Below, in pieces: positions 24,345-32,660 of a stretch of 64,000 bases of DNA (within the stretch, counting starts at the first letter, position 1; each line of letters begins with the position of its first letter). The stretch covers positions 283,296 through 347,295 of the forward strand of contig NZ_BBZF01000018.1 in NCBI RefSeq assembly GCF_020884795.1, given 5' to 3'. This stretch comes from Micromonospora okii. GTDB taxonomy: Bacteria; Actinomycetota; Actinomycetes; Mycobacteriales; Micromonosporaceae. The notes below the pieces were generated by a model, which saw only the letters and a program-made list of their open reading frames with translations, made no database searches and was not told the origin of the DNA. Both the position numbers and the translations under genes were made by a program.

Positions 24345-25294
24345 CCGCGCCCGACCTGCTCACCTTCGGCGAGACGATGGTCTCGCTGCGCGCCTCCGGC
24401 CCGCTCGCCGCCGGGGCGACCCTGAGCATGCACCTGGCCGGGGCCGAGTCCAACGTGGCGGTGGGGGTGGCCCGGCTGGGTCACCGGGCCGCCTGGGCGG
24501 GCCGGGTGGGCACCGACGAGTTCGGCGAGTACGTGCTGCGGCAGTTGCGCGCCGAGGGCGTCGCGGTCGACGGCGTGACCCGCGACCCCGACCGGCCGAG
24601 CGGCCTGATGTTCCTGGAGCAGCGCACCGCCGACCTGACCCGGGTGCAGTACCACCGGGCCGGCTCCGCCGGGTCGGCGCTGCGCGTCGACGACCTGCGG
24701 GCCCCGCTGGCCGCCGGCGCGCGGGTGCTGCACCTGACCGGGATCACCCCGGCGTTGTCCGACACCGCCCGGGAGGCCGCCCGGTGGGCGGTCGAGGCCG
24801 CCACCGCCGCCGGCATCCCGGTCTGCCTCGACGTCAACCACCGCGACCGGCTCTGGTCCCGCGACGCCGCCCGCGCGGTGCTCGCCCCGCTCGCGCGGCA
24901 CGCCGCGATCGTCGTCGCCTCCGCCGACGAACTCGACATCCTCGGCGACCCGGGGGCCGACGAGCAGACGGTCGTGGCGGAGCTGCTCGGACGGGGCGTG
25001 GGCACCGTCCTGGTCAAGCTGGGCGCCGACGGCGCGCGGGCGCACACCCCCGACGGGGTCGAGCGGGTCGGCGCGCTGACCGTGACGGCCGTCGACCCGG
25101 TCGGCGCCGGGGACGCGTTCACGGCGGGTTACCTGTCCGGCTGGTTCGACGGGCTCGACCTCGCCGCCCGCCTGCGCCGCGCGGCGACCCTGGGCGCCTT
25201 CGCGGTCTCCAGCCGCGGCGACTGCGAAGGGCTGCCCCGCCGCGCCGAACTCTCCCTCCTGGACGGCCACGAGGCCGGAAACGTCCTGCGCTGA
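24341..25294 (+). CDS. PfkB-family 2-keto-3-deoxy sugar-acid kinase
   Basis: A 317-residue ribokinase-like kinase. The N-terminal LLTFGETMVSLRA, the two-Gly AGAESNVAVGVARLG motif and the C-terminal DPVGAGDAFTAGYL (catalytic Asp and anion hole) are all intact. By position between a KDPG-type aldolase and a mannonate dehydratase it should phosphorylate 2-keto-3-deoxygluconate and/or -galactonate with ATP. GTG at 24341 overlaps the aldolase stop (GTGA), giving translational coupling. Confidence 0.92.
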   Translation: MTAPDLLTFGETMVSLRASGPLAAGATLSMHLAGAESNVAVGVARLGHRAAWAGRVGTDEFGEYVLRQLRAEGVAVDGVTRDPDRPSGLMFLEQRTADLTRVQYHRAGSAGSALRVDDLRAPLAAGARVLHLTGITPALSDTAREAARWAVEAATAAGIPVCLDVNHRDRLWSRDAARAVLAPLARHAAIVVASADELDILGDPGADEQTVVAELLGRGVGTVLVKLGADGARAHTPDGVERVGALTVTAVDPVGAGDAFTAGYLSGWFDGLDLAARLRRAATLGAFAVSSRGDCEGLPRRAELSLLDGHEAGNVLR

Positions 25295-25328
25295 GCCGCC
25301 GCGTACACCCCTCGAAGAAAGGCATCCC

Positions 25329-26558
25329 GTGAAGATCGTCGCAGCCGATGTCATCGTCTCCAGCCCCGACCGCAACTTCGTCACCCTGAAGATCACCACC
25401 GACGACGGCGTCACCGGCCTGGGCGACGGCACCCTCAACGGACGGGAGCTGTCGGTCGCCTCCTACCTGCGCGACCACGTCGTCCCGCTGCTGATCGGCC
25501 GGGACCCGCACCGCATCGAGGACACCTGGCAGTTCCTGTACCGCTCGGCGTACTGGCGACGCGGGCCGGTCACCATGGCGGCCATCGCGGCGGTGGACGT
25601 GGCCCTGTGGGACATCAAGGCCAAGGCCGCGGGCATGCCGCTGTACCAGTTGCTCGGCGGGGCGTCGCGCACCGGGATCATGGCGTACGGGCACGCCTCG
25701 GGCCGCGACCTGCCGGAGCTGTTCGACTCCATCCGTCGGCACCTCGACCTCGGCTTCCGGTCGATCCGGGTGCAGACCTCGGTGCCCGGCATCAACGCCG
25801 TGTACGGCGTCGCCGCCCAGCCCAGCGCCGACGGCAAGCGGTACGACTACGAGCCGGCGCAGCGCACCCCGCTGCCGGCCGAGGAGGACTGGGACACCCG
25901 CTCCTACCTGCGCCACCTGCCGGGCGTCTTCGAGGCCGTGCGCAACGAGTTCGGGCCGGAGCTGCCGCTGCTGCACGACGGGCACCACCGGATGACCCCG
26001 ATCCAGGCCGCCAAGCTCGGCAAGGCCCTGGAGCCGTACGACCTGTTCTGGCTGGAGGACTGCACGCCGGCCGAGAACCAGGAGGCGCTGCGCCTGGTCC
26101 GCCACCACACCACGACGCCGCTGGCCATCGGCGAGATCTTCAACACGGTCTGGGACTACCAGACGCTCATCCGCGAGCAGTTGATCGACTACGTCCGCTC
26201 CGCCGTCACCCACACCGGCGGCATCACGGCCATGCGCAAGCTGCTCGACTTCGCCGCGCAGTACCAGATCAAGTCGGGCATCCACGGCCCGACCGACATC
26301 TCGCCGGTCGGCATGGCCGCCGCGCTGCACCTGGACCTGGCCATCCACAACTTCGGCATCCAGGAGTACATGCAGCACGGGCCGCTGACCAACGAGGTCT
26401 TCCGGCAGTCGTTCACCTTCACCGACGGCTACCTGCACCCGGGGGAGCAGCCCGGGCTCGGCGTCGAGCTGGACGAGGCCGCCGCCGCGAGGTTCCCGTA
26501 CGTGCCGGCCTACCTGCCGTTCAACCGGCTCCAGGACGGGACGGTCCATGACTGGTGA
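25329..26558 (+). CDS. manD: Mannonate dehydratase, enolase superfamily (ManD family)
   Basis: A 409-residue enolase-superfamily protein of the ManD family. It keeps Arg147 and Tyr159 at the positions of the family's catalytic pair (RSIRVQ, NAVYG) plus metal ligands near Asp217 (LLHDGHH), Glu243 (WLEDC) and Glu269 (AIGEIFN), and the His in SGIHGPTD. Such enzymes dehydrate D-mannonate, and sometimes D-gluconate at low rate, to 2-keto-3-deoxygluconate. That joins the glucuronate pathway to the kinase and aldolase upstream. The ATG at 25329 follows a GAAAGG at 7-8 bases. Its end overlaps the gluconokinase start by 11 bases. Confidence 0.9.
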   Translation: MKIVAADVIVSSPDRNFVTLKITTDDGVTGLGDGTLNGRELSVASYLRDHVVPLLIGRDPHRIEDTWQFLYRSAYWRRGPVTMAAIAAVDVALWDIKAKAAGMPLYQLLGGASRTGIMAYGHASGRDLPELFDSIRRHLDLGFRSIRVQTSVPGINAVYGVAAQPSADGKRYDYEPAQRTPLPAEEDWDTRSYLRHLPGVFEAVRNEFGPELPLLHDGHHRMTPIQAAKLGKALEPYDLFWLEDCTPAENQEALRLVRHHTTTPLAIGEIFNTVWDYQTLIREQLIDYVRSAVTHTGGITAMRKLLDFAAQYQIKSGIHGPTDISPVGMAAALHLDLAIHNFGIQEYMQHGPLTNEVFRQSFTFTDGYLHPGEQPGLGVELDEAAAARFPYVPAYLPFNRLQDGTVHDW

Positions 26559-27120
26559 GCGCCCCGGCGGCGCGGCGACGCGGCACGTGGTCGTGATGGG
26601 GGTGTCCGGGGCCGGGAAGACGACCGTGGCCCGGGGCATCGCCGCCCGTACCGGACTGGTCTTCGCCGAGGCCGACGAGTTCCACTCGCCGGCCAGCGTG
26701 GCGCGGATGCGGGGCGGCGTGCCGCTGGACGACGCGGCGCGCCTGCCCTGGCTGCGCGACCTGGCCGGGTGGATGGCCGCGCGGGGCGCCGAGGGGGTGT
26801 CCACGGTGCTGGCGTGCTCGGCGCTGAAGCGGTCCTACCGCGACGTGCTGCGGCAGGGACCGCCGAGCGTCGAGTTCGTCCACCTGGACGGCCCGGCCGA
26901 GGTCATCCGGGAGCGGCTGGCCGGGCGCGCCGGGCACTACATGCCGGCGAGTCTGCTGGAGTCGCAGCTCGCCACCCTCGAACGGCACCGCCCGGACGAG
27001 TCGGTGCTGGTGCTCGACGTCTCGCTGACGCCCGACGAACTGGTCTCGGCGGCGATCGAGCGCCTCGGCCTGGCCGCCGGGGCGGCGGCCGACGACCGGC
27101 CGGCGGGCGGACCCGCCTGA
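26548..27120 (+). CDS. gntK: Gluconokinase
   Basis: A 190-residue P-loop kinase of the GntK family, normal length. Walker A is GVSGAGKTT, followed by the typical ADEFHSPASVARMRGGVPLDD and the CSALKRSYRDVLR segment, and the lid GRAGHYMPASLLESQ. It phosphorylates D-gluconate to 6-phosphogluconate. It is the last gene of the sugar-acid operon, starting inside the mannonate dehydratase gene. Its presence means the operon handles gluconate as well as galactonate and mannonate type acids. The final ~18 residues are a low-complexity tail. Confidence 0.93.
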   Translation: MTGERPGGAATRHVVVMGVSGAGKTTVARGIAARTGLVFAEADEFHSPASVARMRGGVPLDDAARLPWLRDLAGWMAARGAEGVSTVLACSALKRSYRDVLRQGPPSVEFVHLDGPAEVIRERLAGRAGHYMPASLLESQLATLERHRPDESVLVLDVSLTPDELVSAAIERLGLAAGAAADDRPAGGPA

Positions 27121-27227
27121 CGCTCCCCGGTGTTTCTCAGACAACTCACAGCGGTGACCACTAGTCTGCCCTGGTCAGCCGCCAGCGTTCCACGGTGGAG
27201 CGTGGCGCCGGTTCCGCGGAGGGTCCG

Positions 27228-28253
27228 ATGGTCTTCAAGAAGATGTTGAGCGCGTTCGGCGTGGGTGGCCCCAGCGTTGACACGGTGCTGGCGAACCCGA
27301 ACACCCGGCCGGGCCTCACCCTCGACGGCCAGGTCAACCTGGTCGGTGGGGACGCGCCGGCCGCCATCGAGCAGGTCGTCGTGGGCCTGGTCACCCGGGT
27401 CGAGGTCGAGAGCGGCGACGGCGAGTACGCCGGCGTCATGGAGTTCCACCGGATGCCGGTGAGCGGGGCCTTCCAGCTCGCCCCGAAGCAGCAGTTGTCG
27501 ATCCCGTTCCAGCTCCCGGTGCCGTGGGAGACGCCGATCACCGACGTGTACGGCCAGCGCCTCTACGGCATGACGATGGGGCTGCGCACCGAGCTGGCGG
27601 TGGCCCGGGCGGTCGACAAGGGTGACCTGGACCAGGTCAACGTCCACCCGCTGCCGGTGCACGAGCGGATCCTGGACGCCTTCGCCCAGCTCGGCTTCCG
27701 GTTCAAGGGCGCGGACCTGGAGCGGGGCCGCATCCACGGCGTGCACCAGACGCTGCCGTTCTACCAGGAGATCGAGTTCTTCGCCGCGCCGCAGTACGCG
27801 CAGCTCATCAACGAGGTCGAGCTGACCTTCGTGACGAGCCCGCAGGGCGTCGACGTGGTGCTGGAGTGCGACAAGCGGGGCGGCTTCCTCAGCGCCGGCC
27901 ACGACGTCTTCGGCCGGTACACGGTGGCCCACACCGACGCGGACCGGACCGACTGGGTGCGGGTGGTCGACGGCTGGCTCCAGGAGACCACGTCCCGCTA
28001 CGGCGGCCTGCGGGCCCAGGGCTTCGGCGCGCCCCAGCACGGCTTCGGCGCGCCGCACCAGGCGTACGGCGCCCCGCACGGCTACCCGATGCAGCACGGC
28101 CACGGCCACGGCCACGGCCGGGGCGGCGTCGGCATGGGCGGGATCGTCGCCGGGGCGGCGCTCGGCGCGGTCGGCGGGATGGTCGCCGGGGAGATGATCG
28201 AGGACGCCGTCGAGGGCGACTTCGCCGAGGACTGGGGCTTCGGCGAGGAGTGA
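27228..28253 (+). CDS. Spo0M-family sporulation-control protein
   Basis: A 341-residue protein. Residues 1-~250 are an arrestin-like Spo0M domain (MVFKKMLSAFGVGGPSVDTVL, TRPGLTLDGQVNLVGG, FQLPVPWETPITDVYGQ). The C-terminal ~85 residues are rich in Gly, His and Ala: a repeat of GFGAPQH/GFGAPHQ type, an alternating His-Gly tract, and a Gly-rich hydrophobic stretch that resembles a glycine-zipper. Spo0M in Bacillus affects sporulation and the cell cycle; the actinomycete role is not settled. The ATG at 27228 has GGAGGG 5 bases upstream. The His-rich tail might bind metal. Confidence 0.9.
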   Translation: MVFKKMLSAFGVGGPSVDTVLANPNTRPGLTLDGQVNLVGGDAPAAIEQVVVGLVTRVEVESGDGEYAGVMEFHRMPVSGAFQLAPKQQLSIPFQLPVPWETPITDVYGQRLYGMTMGLRTELAVARAVDKGDLDQVNVHPLPVHERILDAFAQLGFRFKGADLERGRIHGVHQTLPFYQEIEFFAAPQYAQLINEVELTFVTSPQGVDVVLECDKRGGFLSAGHDVFGRYTVAHTDADRTDWVRVVDGWLQETTSRYGGLRAQGFGAPQHGFGAPHQAYGAPHGYPMQHGHGHGHGRGGVGMGGIVAGAALGAVGGMVAGEMIEDAVEGDFAEDWGFGEE

Positions 28254-28259
28254 CGCACG

Positions 28260-28298
28260 ACGGTGGCCCTCCGGGAGGAGTTCCCGGAGGGCCACCGT
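28260..28298. terminator. Bidirectional hairpin terminator
   Basis: A perfect 17-bp stem (28260-28276 with 28282-28298) and five-base loop lies between the convergent Spo0M-type gene and the small membrane protein gene. It has no strong T-run, but is the only structure in the gap and is long enough to stop both transcripts. Confidence 0.8.
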
Positions 28299-28322
28299 GT
28301 TGTTCAGGAGCGGGCGGACCGG

Positions 28323-28718
28323 TCAGTGCCGGGCCTTGCGCTCCTCGCCGCCGCGATAGGCGCTCCCGGCCTTCGCCAGGCCCCGGCTACCCAGGTAGCC
28401 GATCGACAGCAGCGTGATGAAGAACCAGGCCTGCGGCGCGCGGAAGATGTCCACGCCGACCGAGTTCTTGCCGACCAGGTACGAGGCGGCCAGCACGCCG
28501 ATCACCGAGGCGGCCCAGACCCAGAACTCCGTGGTCTTGAACGCCTGCTTGGTCTCCGTGCCCGGCGCCTGCATCGGCTCGCGGTGCCCGTCGTGCATCA
28601 TGGGCATCGGCCGGGTGGGCGCCTCCTGCATGCCACGGTTCGGCGCCTCGTTCATCGCGCGGTTCGGCGCTTCCTGGGCCCGACCCGTCGGCCTGGTGGA
28701 TGCAGCCTGCGTGCTCAT
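28323..28718 (-). CDS. Small membrane protein with repeated APNR-type N-terminus
   Basis: A 131-residue protein. The first ~55 residues are polar and repetitive (units like EAPNRAMN, EAPNRGMQ, EAPTRPMP), probably disordered and cytoplasmic. Residues ~65-110 hold two transmembrane helices (FWVWAASVIGVLAASYLVG and AWFFITLLSIGYLGSRGL), followed by a short basic tail. ATG at 28718 is preceded by a textbook GAGGAGGAC ribosome-binding site. No enzyme motif is present. I know the two-helix core as a conserved actinobacterial hypothetical; function is unknown. Confidence 0.82.
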   Translation of the reverse strand: MSTQAASTRPTGRAQEAPNRAMNEAPNRGMQEAPTRPMPMMHDGHREPMQAPGTETKQAFKTTEFWVWAASVIGVLAASYLVGKNSVGVDIFRAPQAWFFITLLSIGYLGSRGLAKAGSAYRGGEERKARH

Positions 28719-28964
28719 CTTGTCCTCCTCAGGATGCGATGAGTCCTACTGCGCTCCCTCGCCCCGCTACCGCGTTTCGGCCACGGCACGGTTTCGCGTT
28801 TCCGGCGGGGGCACCCCCCGACTACCCGAAGGCCCGGCGAGGTAACGCCCCCGTACCGCCGGAGAGCAGCGCCCGGCCGCGACCCACCGGCGACACGGGC
28901 GGGGTTTGGCCGGTCGGTCACCGGGCACGCACGACATTCCGACACTTATGCGAGGTGGTGGACA

Positions 28965-29372
28965 GTGCGCGAGGACGACACGGGGCGGGAATCCGCCCGT
29001 AGGGCGGAGGAACGGATCGCCGGCGGCGTGTACGGCGAGGGGGCGCTCGACGAGGTCACCGTGCCGCAGACCGACGAGACGCGGGTCATCCAGGACGAGG
29101 ACCCCGACGACCCGGCGGACGCCCCGGTCGACCCGGAGGTGCTGCGCGACGGCGGCCCGACCCGGGGCCAGGGCGCGGTCACCACGACCGGCGGCACCGC
29201 CGGCCCGGCGAGCGTGCGCCGGGTGGCCCGGCAGCCGGAGCAGCACCCCGGGAAGGTCGCCCCGACCACGACCGGCGACGCCACCACGGGCGGCCTGAGC
29301 ACCCCGGCGGGCGGCTCGACCAGCGACCAGTCGAGCAGCGCCAGCCAGGTCGGCAACTTCACCGACGAGTGA
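28965..29372 (+). CDS. Acidic low-complexity hypothetical protein
   Basis: A 135-residue protein, strongly acidic in the first half (VIQDEDPDDPADAPVDPEV) and rich in Thr/Gly/Ser in the second, with no predicted globular domain, signal peptide or membrane segment. The GTG at 28965 has AGGTGG 6-7 bases upstream and third-position GC is normal for the genome, so it is probably expressed. It may be an intrinsically disordered stress or spore protein; this is only a guess from composition. Confidence 0.6.
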   Translation: MREDDTGRESARRAEERIAGGVYGEGALDEVTVPQTDETRVIQDEDPDDPADAPVDPEVLRDGGPTRGQGAVTTTGGTAGPASVRRVARQPEQHPGKVAPTTTGDATTGGLSTPAGGSTSDQSSSASQVGNFTDE

Positions 29373-29407
29373 CACCGACTGCCTGCCTCACCGGTTCCCG
29401 GGGAGCA

Positions 29408-29448
29408 CACGTTCCCGGAACCAGTGGCACGTTCCCGGAACCGGTGGC
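29408..29448. repeat. Tandem 20-bp repeats containing GTTCC-C-GGAAC
   Basis: Two adjacent copies of CACGTTCCCGGAACC(A/G)GTGGC lie at 29408-29428 and 29428-29448. Each holds a near-palindrome with arms GTTCC and GGAAC, and a third related TTCCGGGAA lies at 29473-29481. They occupy the gap between convergent genes, so they might be protein-binding sites or structural repeats that aid termination. Confidence 0.5.
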
Positions 29449-29519
29449 CGTCCGCCGCCGCGAAGGCCCCGATTCCGGGAAAGTGCGCCTGAAGTCCCGG
29501 AGAGGCCGGGGAGGCGCGG

Positions 29520-31871
29520 TCAGGACGCCGCGCGGAGGATGCCCAGGCGTTGGGTGGCGCGGGTGAGGGCGACGTAGAGGTCGCTGTGCCCGCGCGGCGA
29601 CTCCGCCACGATCCCCTCGGGGTCGACCACCAGCACGGTGTCGAACTCCAGCCCCTTGGCCTGGCCCACGGTCAGCAACACCACCCGGCTCTCCAGCTCC
29701 GGGTGCTCGCCGACCGCCGCCTCGGGCAGCGCCGCGACCAGGGCCGCGCCCAGCGCGTCCACCCGGCCGCCGGGCACGATCACCCCGAGCCGCCCGTCGG
29801 CCAGCCCGGCCGCCTCGGCGACCACGGCGTCGGTCAGCTCGCGCGCCAGCGCCTCCTCGGCGACCGCGCGGTCCCACGGCGGCACGCCGCTGTCGCGCAC
29901 CGAGCGCGGCGGGCGCAGGCCCGGGTCGATCTCGGCCAGCACCTCGGCGGCCACCGCCATGATCTCGGTCGGGGTGCGGTAGCTGACGGTCAGCTCCTCC
30001 AGCCGCCACCGCCGCCCCACGTACGGCTCCAGGGCGTCCGCCCAGGACGGCGTGCCGGCCAGCGCGCCGGTCTGCGCCACGTCGCCGACGATCGTCATGG
30101 ACCGGCTCGGGCAGCGGCGCATCAGCAGCCGCCAGGCCATCGGCGACAGCTCCTGCGCCTCGTCGACGATGACGTGGCCGAACGCCCAGGTGCGGTCGGC
30201 GGCGGCGCGCTGGGCGGCGGTCAGCCCGTCGTGCTCCTCCTGGCGCTCCAGCAGCAGGTCGGCGTCGATCAGGTCGGCGACGCTGAGGATCTCGCCGCCG
30301 CTCGCCTCGTCCTGCACGTCCTCCACGTCGATCGACTGGGAGCCCCGGGCGATCTCCAGGACGCCCTCGGCGTACTCGCGCTGGAGGGCCCGGATGCGCT
30401 CCCGGCGGGCCGCGGCGGCGCGGTCGTCCTCGCCGAGCAGCTCGGCGGCCTCGTCCAGCAGCGGCACGTCGGCGACGGACCAGCCGCCCGGCTCGCGGCG
30501 CAGCAGGGCGCGGTCGGCGTCGCTCCAGCCGGGCGTGGCGGCGGCGATCCGGTCCGGGTCGGCGTACAGGTCGGCGAGGAGGCGCTGCGGGGTGAGCACG
30601 GGCCAGAGCTGGTCCAGCGTCGCCCGTACCTCGGGCTCCTCGCGCAGCTCCCGGCGGATCTCCGCGACGTCGGCCTCGTCGAGCAGGTTCTCCCCGCCCA
30701 GCGGGTCCGCGCCGATGCGCTCGGCGATCTGGTCGGCCAGGGCGTGCACGATCTCGACGTCGAACACGGCGCGGGCCAGGTTGTGCGGCCGGCCGGAACG
30801 GCGGGCCCGCTCCCGGGCCGCCCGGACGGTCTCCGGCGCGAGGGTCACCACGTCCCGCTCGATCTCGATCTCCAGCGGCTCGTCGGGCGCCCACTGCCGG
30901 TCCCGCACGGCCGCGCCCAGCACCTCCACCATCTCCGCGCGGCCCTTCAGCGCCGCCGCCCGCGCCGGCTCGCCGCGCCGGGCGCTCACCCCGGGAAACA
31001 GATCCCCGGGGGTACGCAGCAGCACGCCCGTCTCGGCCAGCGTGGGCAGCACCTGGGAGATGTAGCGCAGGAACGTCTCGTTGGGGCCGACCAGCAGCAC
31101 GCCCCGCGTGGAGAGCTCCCGCCGGTAGGTGTAGAGCAGGTACGCCGCGCGGTGCAGGGCGACGGCGGTCTTGCCGGTGCCCGGTCCACCCTGGACGACG
31201 AGCGTCCCGGGCAGGTCGGCCCGGATGACCCGGTCCTGCTCGACCTGGATCGTCTCGACGATGTCGCGCATCCGGCCGGTGCGGCCGGCGTTGAGGGCGG
31301 CGAGCAGGGACGCCTCGCCGGTCAGCTCCTCGTGGGCGGTGGGGGAGGCGGTGGCCAGGTCGAGCACCTCGTCGTTGAGGGCGGTCACCTTCCGCTGCCG
31401 GGTGCGCAGGTGCCGCCGTCGCCGGACGCCCTGCGGGTTGGCGGCGGTGGCCAGGTAGAAGGCGCGGGCGGCGGGGGCCCGCCAGTCGATCAGCAGCGGG
31501 TCGTAGCCGCCGCTGGTGTCGAAGATGCCGATCCGGCCGACGTAGTGGCGGGCGTCGTCGTCGGTGTCCAGCCGGCCGAAGCAGAGCCCGTTCTCCACGG
31601 CGGAGAACTGCTCGACCTGCTCGGCGTACATCCGCACGGCGCTCTCGCGCTGGGACCGGGCCTGTGGGCTGCCGCCGCTGGCGCTCAGCTCCTCGGCGAG
31701 CCGTCGGGCGGCCTGCTCCCGCAGGCCGTCCAACCGGCCGTAGAGCATCGAGACGTACTCCTGCTCGTGGCCGATCTCGTCGTCGTGGCGCGGCTCGTCG
31801 TCGTGCCGTGGATCGTCGCGCCGGGGCGCGTCGTGGCGTAGCTCGTCGGGACCCGCGGAGTTCCTTGACAA
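29520..31871 (-). CDS. HelD/HelR-type RNA polymerase-associated helicase-like ATPase
   Basis: A 783-residue UvrD-like P-loop protein with the layout of actinobacterial HelD class II (HelR). The N-terminus has a charged Asp/His-rich tail and then a long coiled segment (EQEYVSMLYGRLDGLREQAARRL). It continues with FGRLD, YVGRIGI and LLIDWRAPAARAFY, Walker A GGPGTGKT at ~228-235, a Walker B-like VIVDEAQELSP and SRSMTIVGDVAQTG. It ends with LTVGQAKGLEFDTVLVVDPE and LYVALTRATQRLGIL. HelD proteins bind RNA polymerase, free it from stalled complexes, and in HelR-type cases displace rifamycin. The proposed TTG at 31871 follows AGGGAGA by 5 bases. Its start codon overlaps a promoter on the other strand. 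Confidence 0.93.
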   Translation of the reverse strand: MSRNSAGPDELRHDAPRRDDPRHDDEPRHDDEIGHEQEYVSMLYGRLDGLREQAARRLAEELSASGGSPQARSQRESAVRMYAEQVEQFSAVENGLCFGRLDTDDDARHYVGRIGIFDTSGGYDPLLIDWRAPAARAFYLATAANPQGVRRRRHLRTRQRKVTALNDEVLDLATASPTAHEELTGEASLLAALNAGRTGRMRDIVETIQVEQDRVIRADLPGTLVVQGGPGTGKTAVALHRAAYLLYTYRRELSTRGVLLVGPNETFLRYISQVLPTLAETGVLLRTPGDLFPGVSARRGEPARAAALKGRAEMVEVLGAAVRDRQWAPDEPLEIEIERDVVTLAPETVRAARERARRSGRPHNLARAVFDVEIVHALADQIAERIGADPLGGENLLDEADVAEIRRELREEPEVRATLDQLWPVLTPQRLLADLYADPDRIAAATPGWSDADRALLRREPGGWSVADVPLLDEAAELLGEDDRAAAARRERIRALQREYAEGVLEIARGSQSIDVEDVQDEASGGEILSVADLIDADLLLERQEEHDGLTAAQRAAADRTWAFGHVIVDEAQELSPMAWRLLMRRCPSRSMTIVGDVAQTGALAGTPSWADALEPYVGRRWRLEELTVSYRTPTEIMAVAAEVLAEIDPGLRPPRSVRDSGVPPWDRAVAEEALARELTDAVVAEAAGLADGRLGVIVPGGRVDALGAALVAALPEAAVGEHPELESRVVLLTVGQAKGLEFDTVLVVDPEGIVAESPRGHSDLYVALTRATQRLGILRAAS

Positions 31872-31894
31872 GCCGTCTCCCTAGTGATTAGAAT
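31865..31894 (+). promoter_or_regulatory. Near-consensus promoter overlapping the HelR start codon
   Basis: TTGACA at 31865-31870 and TAGAAT at 31889-31894 with an 18-base spacer form one of the best sigma-70 type promoters in the window. It points toward the SGNH hydrolase gene. Its -35 hexamer covers the first codons of the divergent HelR gene, so the two transcription units must interfere. Confidence 0.68.
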
Positions 31895-31901
31895 TGCGTA
31901 C

Positions 31902-31931
31902 GGAACGGCTTCCATTCGCCGTTCCTTTTTT
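31902..31931 (+). terminator. Intrinsic terminator or attenuator directly after the promoter
   Basis: A perfect 8-bp stem, GGAACGGC at 31902-31909 and GCCGTTCC at 31918-31925, with an eight-base loop is followed at once by six T (31926-31931). It lies only ~7 bases past the -10 element, so transcripts would begin at the hairpin itself. True T-tailed terminators are rare in this window, which makes this placement striking. As an alternative it may act as a DNA operator. Confidence 0.6.
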
Positions 31932-32022
31932 GTGCCTGAATTGCAAAAGATACCGTGCCGCGGCCCTCCCCACCAAGCGGTCCGGGCAGGTCACGCCGCC
32001 GGGTCGGGACGGAGACGCACGC

Positions 32023-32658
32023 ATGTTGCTGGGCGCCGGTCAACGGATCGTCTTCATCGGGGACAGCATCACCGACTGCGGCCGGAGCGACGCCGCCGCG
32101 CCGTTCGGCGACGGCTACATGAGCCTCGTCCGCGCGTTCGTCGACGCCCGCTTCCCGGAGCGGGAGCTGACCTGGGTCAACCGTGGCATCAGCGGCAACA
32201 CGGTGCGGGACCTGGCGGCCCGCTGGGACGCCGACGCGATCGCCGAGCGCCCCGACTGGCTCTCCGTGATGATCGGCATCAACGACGTGTGGCGCGCGTT
32301 CATCCCGGGCCGCGAGGCCGAGGCGGTGCCGATCGACGAGTACGAGCGCACCCTGCGCACCCTGCGCGCCCTGCTGCGCCGGGCTGTGGACGCGACCGGG
32401 TGCCGGCTGATCCTCGCCGACCCGTACTTCGTCGAGGCCGACGTCGACCAGCCCCAGCGCGCCCGGACCGACCGGTACGCGGCGGTGGTGGCCGCCCTTG
32501 CGAAGGACTTCGACGCGGTGCACGTGGCCACCCAGGCGGCCTTCGACCGGGTGCTGCGGCACAGCCCGCCGCAGCGCTGGGCCGACGACCAGGTGCACCC
32601 CGGGCTGCCCGGCCACGCGGTCATCGCGGACGCCTTCCTGGCCGCCCTCGACGCCTGA
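32023..32658 (+). CDS. SGNH/GDSL-family hydrolase
   Basis: A 211-residue SGNH hydrolase with all four blocks: nucleophile Ser in VFIGDSITD, Gly in RGISGNTV, Asn in IGINDVW and the Asp/His pair in DDQVHPGLPG. There is no signal peptide, so it is cytoplasmic. The family includes esterases, lipases and carbohydrate deacetylases; the closest pattern is that of small GDSL esterases related to acetylxylan/rhamnogalacturonan-type enzymes. The ATG at 32023 is chosen because the SGNH fold starts there; the frame is open upstream to ~31894. Transcription probably comes from the promoter at 31865-31894. Confidence 0.92.
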   Translation: MLLGAGQRIVFIGDSITDCGRSDAAAPFGDGYMSLVRAFVDARFPERELTWVNRGISGNTVRDLAARWDADAIAERPDWLSVMIGINDVWRAFIPGREAEAVPIDEYERTLRTLRALLRRAVDATGCRLILADPYFVEADVDQPQRARTDRYAAVVAALAKDFDAVHVATQAAFDRVLRHSPPQRWADDQVHPGLPGHAVIADAFLAALDA

Positions 32659-32660
32659 GC

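Noticed and set aside
31864..31872. Rifamycin-associated element at the HelR start
   Set aside because: Only a 9-base CTTG-A-CAAG core is present. I am not sure of the consensus and the full long palindrome is not there, so I do not annotate it.
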